A DNA stretch of 49,040 nt from contig JAGOGF010000009.1 in assembly GCA_017996845.1 (NCBI GenBank), positions 1 through 49,040 on the forward strand. Reading direction: 5' to 3'. Both the position numbers and the translations under genes were made by a program. Below the pieces are notes generated by a model. The model was not told the origin of the DNA and made no database searches. It worked only from the letters and a program-made list of their open reading frames with translations. Positions 1-9,230 of the stretch are shown in pieces. Within the stretch, counting starts at the first letter, position 1. The number at the start of each line of letters is the position of its first letter. The stretch comes from Butyrivibrio sp. (GTDB taxonomy: Bacteria > Bacillota_A > Clostridia > Lachnospirales > Lachnospiraceae).

Positions 1-41
1 TCCGGCTTTTTTTCCTTGGATTCCTTCTCGAGATCTTCCAT
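1..41 (-). CDS. grpE: GrpE nucleotide exchange factor, N-terminal fragment
   Basis: Only the first 13 codons lie in the window; the gene runs off the left edge. The start is an ATG at 41 with a GGAGG site five bases upstream (46-53 region), and the visible residues are acidic and lysine-rich (MEDLEKESKEKKP), as is usual for the disordered N-terminus of GrpE. The frame stays open upstream, so an earlier TTG at 77 cannot be excluded. The assignment rests mainly on position: the gene directly after hrcA in a CIRCE-controlled operon is normally grpE, followed by dnaK and dnaJ. The identity is therefore inferred from context. Confidence 0.6.
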   Translation of the reverse strand, partial: MEDLEKESKEKKP

Positions 42-91
42 GATATCCTCCAGAATTTTCTTTTCCTGATCCTTCAATTCCCTTACCTCGC

Positions 92-1120
92 CTATTTCTT
101 TCTGTACAGAGTATCCAACTGATGCATCATATCTTTTAACGTATTAACGACTCTGTCATAGTCCATTCTCTTGGGTCCGATGATTCCCACTGTGCCTCTC
201 ATCCCTTCTCCAAGTTCATAGGTTGCTGTTACAACACTGCAGTCTTTCATTGCCTGTACCGGAGTTTCATTTCCTATATAAACCTGAATGCCGTTCTCTC
301 CACTTGCAGAAAGTGTTTCTTCAACCAGACTGGTCAGATCACTTTTATCTTCAAACGTATTGATCAACTCACTTGCTTTCTGATTATCAGACAATTCAGG
401 GTATTTAAAAATATTATTGGCACCGCTTGTGTATATTTCCAGATCTTCATCATCTCGGATTGACTCTGCTGCAACATCAATCACATTTCCGATAATCTCA
501 CTGTGTATCCCCGCCTCCTGTTTCAAAACGGTAATCATTCCAAGATTAATATCTTCTACTGCCAATCCGTTCAGATGCGTATTGAGCAGAATATTGAGTT
601 TTAGGATTGTTGCATCATCTATCTGCTGATCAATGGGGATCATTTTATTTTTAATGACATTTCCCTCAATTACGATTGTTGCCAGAAGATGCTGTTCATC
701 CACTCTTGAAACCTGTATAAACTTGAGTTTGTTGCGCTGAATCTGTGGAACCGAGATCATGGTGGCATAATTTGTATTTACTGCAAGCTGCCTTGCAATC
801 TGTTTGAGCAGATCTTCCAGTTTTTCTTCCTTGTCCAGAAGAATTTCCTTCATATGATCAACTTCCTGCTCCTTGTCCTTGAGCATGGCATCAACATATA
901 CCCGGTAACCCTGATCAGAAGGAATTCTGCCGGCAGACGTATGCGGCTGCATGATCAGCCCCATTTCCTCCAGATCTGCCATTTCATTTCTGATTGTTGC
1001 AGAACTCAGATTCAAATTCTGTTCTTTAGAAATCGTACGGCTTCCAACTGGTTCTCCCGTTGCAAGATAATTTCGGACGATGGCATTTAGTATTGCCATT
1101 TTTCTTTCCGTCAGCTGCAT
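92..1120 (-). CDS. hrcA: Heat-inducible transcription repressor HrcA
   Basis: HrcA binds CIRCE operators and represses class I heat-shock operons (groESL, hrcA-grpE-dnaK-dnaJ); its activity depends on GroEL. The 342-residue product has the family's usual length. It has an N-terminal winged-helix region (about residues 1-75, with GEPVGSRTISKE and SATIRNEMADLE) and the conserved TSAGRIPSDQGYRVYVD segment just after it, followed by the GAF-like dimerisation part. The ATG at 1120 is the only start that keeps the family N-terminus (MQLTERKMAIL). The gene is first in a leftward operon. A perfect CIRCE element and a strong sigma-A promoter lie directly upstream, so autorepression is expected. The next start codon (probable grpE) is 50 bases downstream. 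Confidence 0.97.
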   Translation of the reverse strand: MQLTERKMAILNAIVRNYLATGEPVGSRTISKEQNLNLSSATIRNEMADLEEMGLIMQPHTSAGRIPSDQGYRVYVDAMLKDKEQEVDHMKEILLDKEEKLEDLLKQIARQLAVNTNYATMISVPQIQRNKLKFIQVSRVDEQHLLATIVIEGNVIKNKMIPIDQQIDDATILKLNILLNTHLNGLAVEDINLGMITVLKQEAGIHSEIIGNVIDVAAESIRDDEDLEIYTSGANNIFKYPELSDNQKASELINTFEDKSDLTSLVEETLSASGENGIQVYIGNETPVQAMKDCSVVTATYELGEGMRGTVGIIGPKRMDYDRVVNTLKDMMHQLDTLYRKK

Positions 1121-1144
1121 GCCATCACTCCCTTCTTCTTTGTA

Positions 1145-1171
1145 TTAGCACTCATCTCTTTTGAGTGCTAA
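1145..1171 (-). promoter_or_regulatory. CIRCE operator (HrcA binding site)
   Basis: A perfect inverted repeat, TTAGCACTC then nine bases then GAGTGCTAA, identical to the CIRCE consensus. It sits 24 bases before the hrcA start and downstream of the promoter, so it lies in the 5' untranslated region of the hrcA operon, as in Bacillus and other Firmicutes. Confidence 0.97.
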
Positions 1172-1186
1172 CATCTTTCTTTACCT

Positions 1187-1215
1187 AAAATATCACTTGC
1201 ACTTTTTGTTGTCAA
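1187..1215 (-). promoter_or_regulatory. Sigma-A promoter of the hrcA operon
   Basis: On the minus strand a consensus TTGACA (1215-1210) is followed after exactly 17 bases by TATTTT (1192-1187). Transcription would start around 1180, just before the CIRCE element, so bound HrcA would block initiation or escape. Confidence 0.8.
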
Positions 1216-1285
1216 CTCATCAGAATATAAATAATTATTAAATATGTATGAAGCCTGTTACCATTCAATAAACATATTTTTTCAG

Positions 1286-1323
1286 AAAAAAAAAGAACAG
1301 CAGGCTAATTCCACCTGCTGTCC
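1286..1323 (-). terminator. Intrinsic terminator after the DUF6465 gene
   Basis: On the minus strand GGACAGCAGG and CCTGCTGTTC form a 10-bp stem (one G-U pair) around a 9-base loop, followed by a run of nine T. It lies 22 bases after the stop of the gene at 1345-1797. Confidence 0.9.
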
Positions 1324-1344
1324 TTTCAAATCTGCAATCCGTTT

Positions 1345-1797
1345 TTACATATCAAATGCACCGGTTATATTATCATCCGCAACATAATACACTTTGCCCT
1401 CTTCCGGTTTCACATATAAATCAAGCTTCTTCACCACAGCGCTGTTCTGTTCCTCCTGCAATACTTTTTTTGCTGTTGCAATCATTGTGTCTGTTTCCAC
1501 CGACTGATCGCCATACTGCAGAACGATTCTGACTTTTGGTTCATTCATCTTTACCGGAAGTTTTTCCTTAACGGTTTTTTTCACTGTTTCCGCTTTGCTT
1601 TTCACAGCTTTCTTTACCGATTTTTCCTTTTTTTCAGCAACTTTCTTTACTGCTTTTGTATTTTTAAGTGCTGTTTTTTTTACTGTTTTTTCTTCTTTCG
1701 TTACGACTTCAGGTATGACTATCTGTGCTTCGGATCTTACTGCTGCTGTCTTTATTGAAGCGACAGGCTTCACTGCTGACTTCTTATCCGTTTCCAT
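1345..1797 (-). CDS. DUF6465 family lysine-rich protein
   Basis: A 150-residue protein of unknown function. The first about 90 residues are very rich in Lys, Val and Ala, with repeated units such as KKVAEKKEKSVKKAVKSKA, resembling a histone-like or AlaKP-type tail. The last about 60 residues (VRIVLQYGDQSVETDTM to NITGAFDM) form a compact domain that I recognise as the DUF6465 type found in Lachnospiraceae and relatives. The chosen ATG at 1797 has a GGAGG site six bases upstream (1804-1808); starts further upstream at 1821 or 1803 overlap that site. It has its own promoter (1875-1903) and terminator, so it is monocistronic. A nucleic-acid-binding role is suggested only by the basic tail. Confidence 0.8.
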   Translation of the reverse strand: METDKKSAVKPVASIKTAAVRSEAQIVIPEVVTKEEKTVKKTALKNTKAVKKVAEKKEKSVKKAVKSKAETVKKTVKEKLPVKMNEPKVRIVLQYGDQSVETDTMIATAKKVLQEEQNSAVVKKLDLYVKPEEGKVYYVADDNITGAFDM

Positions 1798-1874
1798 ATC
1801 CATCCTCCATTTCGTAAACACGCATTGAAATTTTTATCTATCACACGTTAATACAGTAAAATGTCTATGTTCCG

Positions 1875-1903
1875 AGTTTATCGCAATTATGAGGCAGTGT
1901 CAA
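1875..1903 (-). promoter_or_regulatory. Sigma-A promoter of the DUF6465 gene
   Basis: TTGACA (1903-1898) and TAAACT (1880-1875) on the minus strand, separated by 17 bases, about 75 bases before the chosen start codon. Confidence 0.7.
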
Positions 1904-1974
1904 TGTTTATACGCTAATAAGTTTCTGTTTTCATGACAGCTTTTCAGATATCCGGTTATCCTGTTTTCTTTCGT

Positions 1975-2808
1975 TCAACGCAGTTGAAAATAAATCAGTA
2001 CAATAATACCCAATACAATACGGTACCATCCGAAAATCTTAAAATCATGCTTTCTGATATAACCCATCAGGAATCGAATCACAATTACAGATACAACAAA
2101 TGCAACAACCATTCCTGTTAAAAGGATTGCTGCCTCCATTCCCGTAAATGCAAATCCGAATTTCACAATCTTTAAAAGACTTGCTCCAAACATAACCGGA
2201 ATTGCCAGGAAAAATGTAAATTCGGCTGCTACCGTTCTTGATACACCAATCAGAAGTCCGCCAAGAATCGTAGCGCCTGATCTGGATGTTCCTGGGAAAA
2301 TGGCTGCAATCAGCTGAAAAACTCCGATAATGAGCGCTGTTTTAAAATCAATGTCCTGTAAAGATCTGATCTGCGCTTTTCTTCCCTTATTATGATTTTC
2401 AATCAGAATAAAGCCGATACCAAATACGATCAGCGCGATTGAAACACAGACTCCATTATAAAAAAGTGCATCCAACTGATCATCAAATAACACGCCTACT
2501 ATTGCCGCCGGAACACATGCAACCAGAATTTTTGCCCACATCAGCCACACATCTTTGCGATTTACAGTATGATTTTTTCTGGCCTTTGCAGAAAAATCAA
2601 ACGGGAATATCTTATTCCAGAAAAGCAGAACCACTGCCAGAATGGCACCCAGCTGGATCACTACCAGAAAAACATCCCAAAATTCAGGAGACACACTCAT
2701 TTTTACGAATTCATTCAAAAGAATCATATGTCCGGTCGAACTGATCGGAAGCCACTCCGTAATTCCCTCTACAATGCCAAATAAAACAGCCTTTAAAATA
2801 TCAATCAT
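1975..2808 (-). CDS. uppP: Undecaprenyl-diphosphatase UppP (BacA)
   Basis: An integral membrane phosphatase that converts undecaprenyl diphosphate to the monophosphate, recycling the lipid carrier for peptidoglycan and other wall polymers; overproduction gives bacitracin resistance. The 277 residues match the usual length. Both family motifs are intact: EGITEWLPISSTGH at residues 14-27 (catalytic Glu, Ser and His region) and PGTSRSGAT at 172-180 with the essential Arg. Multiple hydrophobic segments cover the protein. It is the last gene of the leftward run pth-mfd-aminotransferase-patatin-uppP, 32 bases after the patatin start, so co-transcription is likely. No convincing terminator is seen between it and the DUF6465 promoter. 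Confidence 0.97.
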   Translation of the reverse strand: MIDILKAVLFGIVEGITEWLPISSTGHMILLNEFVKMSVSPEFWDVFLVVIQLGAILAVVLLFWNKIFPFDFSAKARKNHTVNRKDVWLMWAKILVACVPAAIVGVLFDDQLDALFYNGVCVSIALIVFGIGFILIENHNKGRKAQIRSLQDIDFKTALIIGVFQLIAAIFPGTSRSGATILGGLLIGVSRTVAAEFTFFLAIPVMFGASLLKIVKFGFAFTGMEAAILLTGMVVAFVVSVIVIRFLMGYIRKHDFKIFGWYRIVLGIIVLIYFQLR

Positions 2809-2840
2809 CTTCTTTTCTCTCCGTTTCTTTCCTGTCTCTT

Positions 2841-3710
2841 TTACTGTTGCAGAGTTTTAAAGAACTCCTGCATTTCACGATACCCATTTTCGGCGGCCTG
2901 ATATCCTTCTTCATACAGCGCATTCAGACGCTCCCTGTCCTTTTCAACACGTCCTACCCCATACAGATTGGTCGGATGTAATATCATGAGCTGCCCTTTC
3001 TGTTCCATTTCCTGCATCTGATCCAGTAAATGATTGTATTCCGTATCCCAGTTTTCAAAACGTTCAACCAGCCTGGGATATCTGGCATATTTCATTTTAA
3101 AAAGCGCACGCATGCCCATGCCTGCCTTCTTACGCCGGAAATCCTTTTTCTTGGTTGTAACGACCAGACTCTTCCTGTTTCCATCCTGAAACGATTTCAA
3201 AAACGGAATTGCATCCGACATTCCTCCGTCCAGATACAGATGATCCCCGATTCTGACATTTCTGGAAACAAGGGGCATGGATGCAGAAGCCTGTATCACC
3301 GGCATATTTTCATGTATATTATCCAATTGAAAATACGCCGGCATTCCTGTTTCGATATCCGTACATACCGCATATGCTTTCCCCGGATATTTTGCTGCTG
3401 TAACATAGTCATATGGGTTCAGATAATCCGGAATCAGATGGTAGGACATATCCGAATTAATCAGATCTCCTGTAAGCAAAAGACTTTGCGGACTGCAGAA
3501 TTTCTTCATATCGGCGTAGTCCACAAACGTATCATATACGCGGCGCCTTTGCCCTGAAACATAACTGCAAAGCGCACAGGCGCCAGCAGATACCCCATAT
3601 ATGGAAGTAAATTTTATATCCTTATCAATCAGGAAATCAAGTACTCCTGCGGTGAACATTCCTTTAAATCCACCACCTTCCAGTACCAGTCCTGCATTAT
3701 ATACAGGCAT
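2841..3710 (-). CDS. Patatin-like phospholipase family protein
   Basis: A predicted cytoplasmic serine lipid hydrolase with the Ser-Asp dyad of the patatin family. From the ATG at 3710 (289 residues, GAGGAG site five bases upstream) the oxyanion motif EGGGFKG is at 11-17, the nucleophile elbow GVSAG at 39-43 (Ser41) and the catalytic Asp in DGG at 161-163. These are the complete active-site features of the bacterial patatin subgroup that includes RssA/YjjU-like proteins. Upstream in-frame codons to 3800 overlap the preceding aminotransferase gene and lack a ribosome site. It is probably translated from the same mRNA as the aminotransferase, whose stop is 11 bases upstream. The natural substrate cannot be read from sequence. 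Confidence 0.92.
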   Translation of the reverse strand: MPVYNAGLVLEGGGFKGMFTAGVLDFLIDKDIKFTSIYGVSAGACALCSYVSGQRRRVYDTFVDYADMKKFCSPQSLLLTGDLINSDMSYHLIPDYLNPYDYVTAAKYPGKAYAVCTDIETGMPAYFQLDNIHENMPVIQASASMPLVSRNVRIGDHLYLDGGMSDAIPFLKSFQDGNRKSLVVTTKKKDFRRKKAGMGMRALFKMKYARYPRLVERFENWDTEYNHLLDQMQEMEQKGQLMILHPTNLYGVGRVEKDRERLNALYEEGYQAAENGYREMQEFFKTLQQ

Positions 3711-3721
3711 ATTTCTCCTCC

Positions 3722-4915
3722 TTACCTGTTTCCGTATATTTCCCGCACAAATATGCGCATTCTTTCCATTGCACGTCTTACTTTCTGTGTATCGATACAA
3801 TATGCCATCCGGAAAAATCCGGGTGCACCAAAACTGTCACCAGGGACCAGTATCAGATCATATTCTTTGGCCTTATTGCAAAAATCCACGGCACTGTCTT
3901 CCAATGCTTTCGGGAAAATGTAGAAAGTTCCACCCGGCCTGACACAGGTAAATTTCAGTTCCTCCAAAGTATCATATATGATATTCATATTTGTTTCATA
4001 AACAGACAAATCCGCTGTTTGCTCACAAACCTGCGCAACTGCCTGCTGAATAATGGAGGGCGGACAATTATGACCGGTTCCTCTGGAAATCTGTCCGCAC
4101 ATAGGAACAATTAATCCGGCATCTTCACATTCCGGATTTACTGCCACATAACCGATTCTTTCTCCCGGAAGTGACAGTGATTTGGAAAAAGAATAGCAGG
4201 AAAGCGTATGTTCATAGAACTTTGATACATAAGGAGAGTCTGCACCCTTAAATACAATTTCCCGATATGGTTCGTCCGAAATCAGGAAAATGGTATGATG
4301 AAATTCTTCTGATTTCTGCCGCAACACTGCTGCTAAATGCTGCAGTGTTACAGTAGAATAGGTTACCCCGGATGGATTATTCGGTGTATTTATCAGAACT
4401 GCACTTACACGCTCCGTCAGTCTTTTCTCAAATTCTTCGAAGTTGATCTGAAAACTTTCCGTATCTGCCGGAACAATGTTCAGTCTTGCACCGGTTCCCA
4501 TGATGTACGGCTGGTATTCAGGAAAATAGGGCGCAAAAATAAGAACCTCATCTCCCGGTTTGGTAACCGCCCGAACAGCATGTGAAAGTGCACCCGCCGC
4601 ACCGGTTGTCGGAAAGATATGATCTGCTGTATATTGCATATCAAATCTTCTGTTGAGTGAAGCTGCTATTTTTTCTTTATATTCCGGGTTGCCAAGACTT
4701 GGTGTATATCCATGCAGCAGCATGGGATCTTCCTTCTGTAACAGATCCATCATTGCCCGTGTAAATGATTCCGGTACCGGAACAGATGGATTCCCCAGGC
4801 TGAAATCAAATACGTTTTCATATCCGATTTCTTTTCCCCTCTTTGCTGCATATTCCGAAAGCTCGCGTATCACTGATTTCCCATCCAGCATTTTCTTATA
4901 TTCCTGATTAACCAT
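3722..4915 (-). CDS. PLP-dependent class I aminotransferase
   Basis: A fold-type I aminotransferase of the aspartate aminotransferase family, 397 residues. The PLP-binding Lys is K245 in SFSKSLSLPGERIGY. NTPNNPSG at 177-183 and D214-Y217 (SDEPY) are the usual cofactor contacts, and an Arg in the C-terminal FFRMAYC segment would bind the substrate carboxylate. The start is set by GGAGG six bases before the ATG at 4915. Family members with this look act on aspartate, aromatic amino acids or alanine, and the substrate cannot be settled here. It lies 80 bases downstream of mfd and just before the patatin gene, in the same orientation. Confidence 0.9.
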   Translation of the reverse strand: MVNQEYKKMLDGKSVIRELSEYAAKRGKEIGYENVFDFSLGNPSVPVPESFTRAMMDLLQKEDPMLLHGYTPSLGNPEYKEKIAASLNRRFDMQYTADHIFPTTGAAGALSHAVRAVTKPGDEVLIFAPYFPEYQPYIMGTGARLNIVPADTESFQINFEEFEKRLTERVSAVLINTPNNPSGVTYSTVTLQHLAAVLRQKSEEFHHTIFLISDEPYREIVFKGADSPYVSKFYEHTLSCYSFSKSLSLPGERIGYVAVNPECEDAGLIVPMCGQISRGTGHNCPPSIIQQAVAQVCEQTADLSVYETNMNIIYDTLEELKFTCVRPGGTFYIFPKALEDSAVDFCNKAKEYDLILVPGDSFGAPGFFRMAYCIDTQKVRRAMERMRIFVREIYGNR

Positions 4916-4995
4916 CCTGTCCCTCCCGGTATCAGTTTTTTGGAACGTCATATAAGGACGATTCTATCACAGTAGCACCAGAATGAAAACCTGCC

Positions 4996-7900
4996 TTACC
5001 TTTTTTGTAACAGCGATTCTTCCATTGCCTTTATGATATTTTCTGCATCACAGAGCAGTTCTCTCTCGGCATTTTCGGGCTGATCGGATTTTTTATACCG
5101 ATACAGGAAAAGAGGTTTCCCGCTTGTCCGAAACGATAATTTCTGTCCAAATTCTTTCAGAAGCTGCGGAATGGAAGCACTGTTGATATGCGCATTCCGA
5201 CTGACTTCCATGCTGATTTCTCCGTTTCCTCCCTTAATCTCCACCATATAAAGATGATGTGCACGCGATCTTAATACTGCAATACGTAACAGATTATCAA
5301 CGGATTCCGGTACTTCTCCAAAGCGGTCTACCAGTTCATCACGCATATCATCCGCTTCTCCCTGATTCTCGATTCCCGCAATCCGTTTATAGATTTCAAG
5401 CTTCTGCTCTTCATTCAGAATATATTTGGTCGGAATAAATGCATCTACATCCAGATCAATACTGGTTGCAAAGCTTTCCTGCTCCTCCTGTGTCTGATTC
5501 CCTTTCAGTTTTCTGACCGCTTCATTTAACATTTTGCAGTACATATCATATCCTACTGCCTGCATATGTCCGCTTTGTTTCTGACCCAGTAGATTGCCTG
5601 CACCTCTGATTTCAAGATCCCGCATGGCAATTTTAAACCCGGAGCCCAGATCCGTAAATTCACGGATAGCGGATAACCGTTTTTCAGCAATTTCCTTGAG
5701 CATTTTATTTCTCTTATACATCAGAAACGCATAGGCTGTTCTGTTGGATCTTCCTACCCTGCCTCTTAACTGATACAGCTGTGAAAGCCCCATTTGATCG
5801 GAATCGTGGATAATCATCGTATTGACATTAGGAATATCCAATCCTGTTTCAATAATCGTTGTCGAGATCAGAACATCAATATCACCATCAATAAAATCAT
5901 ACATGATCTTTTCAAGCTGTGTTTCCTGCATCTGCCCATGTGCAAAAGCAACGTTTGCTTCCGGGACAAGTTTTTGCACCTGTGCGGCAATATCCGCAAT
6001 ATTACTGACACGGTTATAAACATAATACACCTGTCCCTGTCTGGACAGTTCCCTGACAATTGCTTCGCGAACCATTTCATCATTGTATTCGCATACAAAT
6101 GTCTGAATCGGTTGTCTGTCGTTTGGCGCTTCTTCCAGAACACTCATATCCCGGATCCCAATCAGACTCATATGCAGTGTTCTGGGAATCGGTGTTGCCG
6201 TCAGCGTCAGAACATCCACACTTTCTTTCATTTTCTTGATTTTTTCCTTATGTGTTACACCAAATCTCTGCTCTTCATCCACAACCAGCAGCCCCAGATC
6301 CTTATATTTCACATCTGCTGAGAGCAGTCTGTGCGTACCGATTACAATGTCCACCTGTCCTTTGCGAAGATCTTCAATCGTCTTTTTCTGCTCTTTCGCT
6401 GTTCTGAATCTGGACAGCATATCAATACGCACCGGGAAATCCTTCATGCGCGCAGTAAAAGTATTGTAATGCTGCTGTGCCAGAATTGTTGTCGGAACCA
6501 GTACCGCCACCTGTTTTCCATCCTGCACCGCCTTAAACGCCGCCCTGATGGCAATTTCTGTCTTTCCGAATCCGACATCTCCGCAAATCAGGCGGTCCAT
6601 GATCTTGGAACTCTGCATATCTTTTTTGGTTGCTTCGATCGCATTCTCCTGATCCTCCGTTTCCTGATAAGGAAACGCATCTTCGAATTCCTGCTGCCAT
6701 ACCGTATCCGGTTCAAACTGATATCCGTGTTCTTCCTGCCTTTTCGCGTACAACTCCACCAGATCCTGTGCCACTTCTTCAACCGCACTTTTTACTTTAC
6801 TCTTGGTTTTATTCCACTCTGGAGATCCCAATTTATTCAGTCGCGGTTTATGCGCGTTTTCATCCCCTCCATTTGCATACTTCTGGATTACGCCAAGCCC
6901 TGTTGCCAATACATATAGATTTCCGCCATCTCCATATTCGATTTTAATATAGTCTTTTACGACATGATCGGATTCAATTTTTTCGATTCCTTTATATACG
7001 CCAAGTCCATGATCTTCGTGTACAACATAGTCTCCCACTTTCAGATCCGCGAAGTCACTTATTTTTTCGCCATCATACGCATGCTTTTTCTTTTTATGTT
7101 TCTTCTGATGTTCGGTAAAAATATCACTTTCTGCAATTACCGCAAATTTGATGGAAGGATATTCAAATCCTTTTAGTATTCTTCCGTAATATGTCATAAT
7201 ATCGCCGGGCTGCAATACCTTCCCCGGATCTTCGCTGTAAAAGGCTGACACATCGTTGTCCCGCAAATCCTCCACCAGCCGTTTTGCCCGCGTTCTTGAT
7301 CCGGAAAGAATAAGTGTACGGTATCCCTTCTGGTGATAATTCTGCAAATCCTTCACCAGTGCATCAAAACTGTTATTATAGGGGGCAATGCTGCGTGCAG
7401 AAATCACAAAGCTTTTTTCCGGTGTAAACATATTCTGTGATTCTGCAAGCGGCAGCGTTTCCAATAATACACGTCTCCCGTTCTCCATTCGGGCAACACA
7501 TTGCTGCACCGGAAAAAGCAGGTCCATCTGTCCGGGGAGAATATATCCCTTTTCCGCGCGGTGCACCATGCTTTCCCGAAATTCATTTTCCACTGCATTT
7601 GCATGTTCCTGTACATGTCCTGGTTCATCTATGAACACACAACTTTTTCCTCTTGGAAAAAGCTCCAAAAAGGAAACCGGTACATCATAAAAATAGCGAA
7701 TATAACTTTCGATATTCGTTGTCGTATGCAGTTCCTGCAACTGCTCCGTAAGTTCTGCCACATTACTTTTTAGCCTGGCAGCTTCCTCTGTCCGAAAATC
7801 CTTTCTGAGTACCCGGATGCTTGTATCCGCTTCATTTTGTATCCGCTCCAATCCGTTTCGAAGCTGCTGTTTTGTCAGCACCATTTCCGTTGCCGGATAT

Positions 7901-8559
7901 ATTTCAATTGCTTCGAGTTTCTCGACGGAACGCTGCGACATAATATCAAAACTTCTGATAGATTGTACTTCACTCCCCCAAAGTTCAATCCGGTAGGGAT
8001 TCTCTTCTGTTAAATCAAAAACATCAACGATATCTCCTCTGATTGCAAATTGCCCCGGTGCCTCCACCTGATAATTTTTTTCATATCCCATCTGTACAAG
8101 AGCTACAGCAATTTCCGATTCATCTGCCGGCTTTCTGCGATCGATATGCAATATATTGTTCTGGATTACTTCAATCGGAATCTGTGGTGTCATCAGACTT
8201 GAAAATGTTGTAACTACCGTCATCGGACGTCCTTCAATCAGTCTTCGGAGACTCCTGATGCGTTCCCTCGTGATTTCATTTCCATGAACATCTGCCTGAT
8301 AAAAGATCAGATCTTTTGCAGGGTATACCGTAACATTGCGGTCATAAAACTTGTAATCTTCAAATATTTCACGTGCACGCAGATCACTGTAGGTAACAAT
8401 GATCCGATACCGTACGTCCTTACCAAGGCAGTTAATCAGATGCATCTTCTGTGAATCGGCACATCCCGATACTTCCGCACACGCAAACGGCTTGTCCAGA
8501 TAACTGTTCAGCTGCGTGAATTGTTCCAGTTCCTGCAAAGGCGCTTCAATTGCTCTCAT
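4996..8559 (-). CDS. mfd: Transcription-repair coupling factor Mfd
   Basis: An ATP-driven DNA translocase that dislodges RNA polymerase stalled at lesions and recruits UvrA. The 1187 residues are full length. A UvrB-like N-terminal module comes first. Around residues 500-570 lies the RNA-polymerase interacting domain (LKVGDYVVHEDHGLGVYKGI). A RecG-type motor follows, with Walker A (CGDVGFGKTEIA), a DEEQRFG box, TATPIPRTLHMS and QLRGRVGRS. The C-terminus is the regulatory TRCF domain. The start ATG at 8559 has a GGAGT site. The gene is 25 bases after pth, a pairing common in Firmicutes (pth-mfd), and the two are probably one transcript. Confidence 0.98.
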   Translation of the reverse strand: MRAIEAPLQELEQFTQLNSYLDKPFACAEVSGCADSQKMHLINCLGKDVRYRIIVTYSDLRAREIFEDYKFYDRNVTVYPAKDLIFYQADVHGNEITRERIRSLRRLIEGRPMTVVTTFSSLMTPQIPIEVIQNNILHIDRRKPADESEIAVALVQMGYEKNYQVEAPGQFAIRGDIVDVFDLTEENPYRIELWGSEVQSIRSFDIMSQRSVEKLEAIEIYPATEMVLTKQQLRNGLERIQNEADTSIRVLRKDFRTEEAARLKSNVAELTEQLQELHTTTNIESYIRYFYDVPVSFLELFPRGKSCVFIDEPGHVQEHANAVENEFRESMVHRAEKGYILPGQMDLLFPVQQCVARMENGRRVLLETLPLAESQNMFTPEKSFVISARSIAPYNNSFDALVKDLQNYHQKGYRTLILSGSRTRAKRLVEDLRDNDVSAFYSEDPGKVLQPGDIMTYYGRILKGFEYPSIKFAVIAESDIFTEHQKKHKKKKHAYDGEKISDFADLKVGDYVVHEDHGLGVYKGIEKIESDHVVKDYIKIEYGDGGNLYVLATGLGVIQKYANGGDENAHKPRLNKLGSPEWNKTKSKVKSAVEEVAQDLVELYAKRQEEHGYQFEPDTVWQQEFEDAFPYQETEDQENAIEATKKDMQSSKIMDRLICGDVGFGKTEIAIRAAFKAVQDGKQVAVLVPTTILAQQHYNTFTARMKDFPVRIDMLSRFRTAKEQKKTIEDLRKGQVDIVIGTHRLLSADVKYKDLGLLVVDEEQRFGVTHKEKIKKMKESVDVLTLTATPIPRTLHMSLIGIRDMSVLEEAPNDRQPIQTFVCEYNDEMVREAIVRELSRQGQVYYVYNRVSNIADIAAQVQKLVPEANVAFAHGQMQETQLEKIMYDFIDGDIDVLISTTIIETGLDIPNVNTMIIHDSDQMGLSQLYQLRGRVGRSNRTAYAFLMYKRNKMLKEIAEKRLSAIREFTDLGSGFKIAMRDLEIRGAGNLLGQKQSGHMQAVGYDMYCKMLNEAVRKLKGNQTQEEQESFATSIDLDVDAFIPTKYILNEEQKLEIYKRIAGIENQGEADDMRDELVDRFGEVPESVDNLLRIAVLRSRAHHLYMVEIKGGNGEISMEVSRNAHINSASIPQLLKEFGQKLSFRTSGKPLFLYRYKKSDQPENAERELLCDAENIIKAMEESLLQKR

Positions 8560-8584
8560 TTTACTCCATTTCCATGCCGGTTAT

Positions 8585-9160
8585 TTATCGGCTCATTTTC
8601 CCATTAAACAGGTTCATCGCTGCATCCGTTCCCTGCTCTATTATTGCCTTGACTGCATCCGCTGCAGCAGCCATGCTCTCATCCATTTCCTTCTGCTGTG
8701 CCGCGCTGAAATGGCTAAGGACATGATCTGCCAGATCCATTCCTGCCGGTTTATGTCCCACACCAATCCGGACTCTTCTGAACTCATCCGTCCCCAGATG
8801 CAGAATAATATTTTTCAGACCGTTGTGTCCTCCCGCGCTTCCTTTGGGACGTACACGGATATTTCCAATCTCCTGATCGATGTCATCCGATAGGATAATC
8901 AGATCCCTTCCGGGATCAATTTTGAAATATTCCGCCATTTGTCCGATACTCTCTCCGCTCAGATTCATATAGGTCAAAGGCTTTGCAAGAATGACTTTCT
9001 CCTCGCCTATTTTTCCTTTTCCATATATTGCTTTGAATTTTTTCTCAGTCAGTTCAATTCCATATTCTTTTGCCAGAATATCAATTACCGCAAACCCAAC
9101 ATTGTGACGTGTTCCATCGTATTTTCTTTCGGGGTTTCCAAGTCCTGCAATTATATACAT
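8585..9160 (-). CDS. pth: Peptidyl-tRNA hydrolase
   Basis: Releases tRNA from peptidyl-tRNAs that drop off ribosomes. From the ATG at 9160 (GGGAG site seven bases upstream) the product has 191 residues, the normal length, and begins MYIIAGLGNPERKYDGTRHN with the catalytic His at residue 19. The conserved LAKPLTYMNLSGES, LSDDIDQEIG (catalytic Asp) and GSAGGHNGLKNI blocks are all present. Codons upstream of this ATG (to 9232) are open but encode no family sequence and coincide with a strong hairpin in the leader. It is first in the likely operon with mfd. Confidence 0.97.
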   Translation of the reverse strand: MYIIAGLGNPERKYDGTRHNVGFAVIDILAKEYGIELTEKKFKAIYGKGKIGEEKVILAKPLTYMNLSGESIGQMAEYFKIDPGRDLIILSDDIDQEIGNIRVRPKGSAGGHNGLKNIILHLGTDEFRRVRIGVGHKPAGMDLADHVLSHFSAAQQKEMDESMAAAADAVKAIIEQGTDAAMNLFNGKMSR

Positions 9161-9189
9161 ATCTCTCCCTGTTCTGTCTGCCTCTCCCG

Positions 9190-9230
9190 GCACGGCAAAA
9201 GACGTCACAAAACGCCGGACCATGCCGTGC
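9190..9230 (-). other. GC-rich hairpin in the pth leader
   Basis: On the minus strand GCACGGCA (9230-9223) pairs with TGCCGTGC (9197-9190) around a 25-base loop, giving an 8-bp stem, 30 bases before the pth start and within an otherwise AT-rich region. No T-run follows, so it is not an ordinary terminator. It could be an mRNA-stabilising or regulatory structure. Confidence 0.45.

Noticed and set aside
3711..3800. Upstream extension of the patatin gene by 30 codons
   Set aside because: It overlaps the aminotransferase coding end and lacks a ribosome site, while an ATG with GAGGAG exists at 3710.
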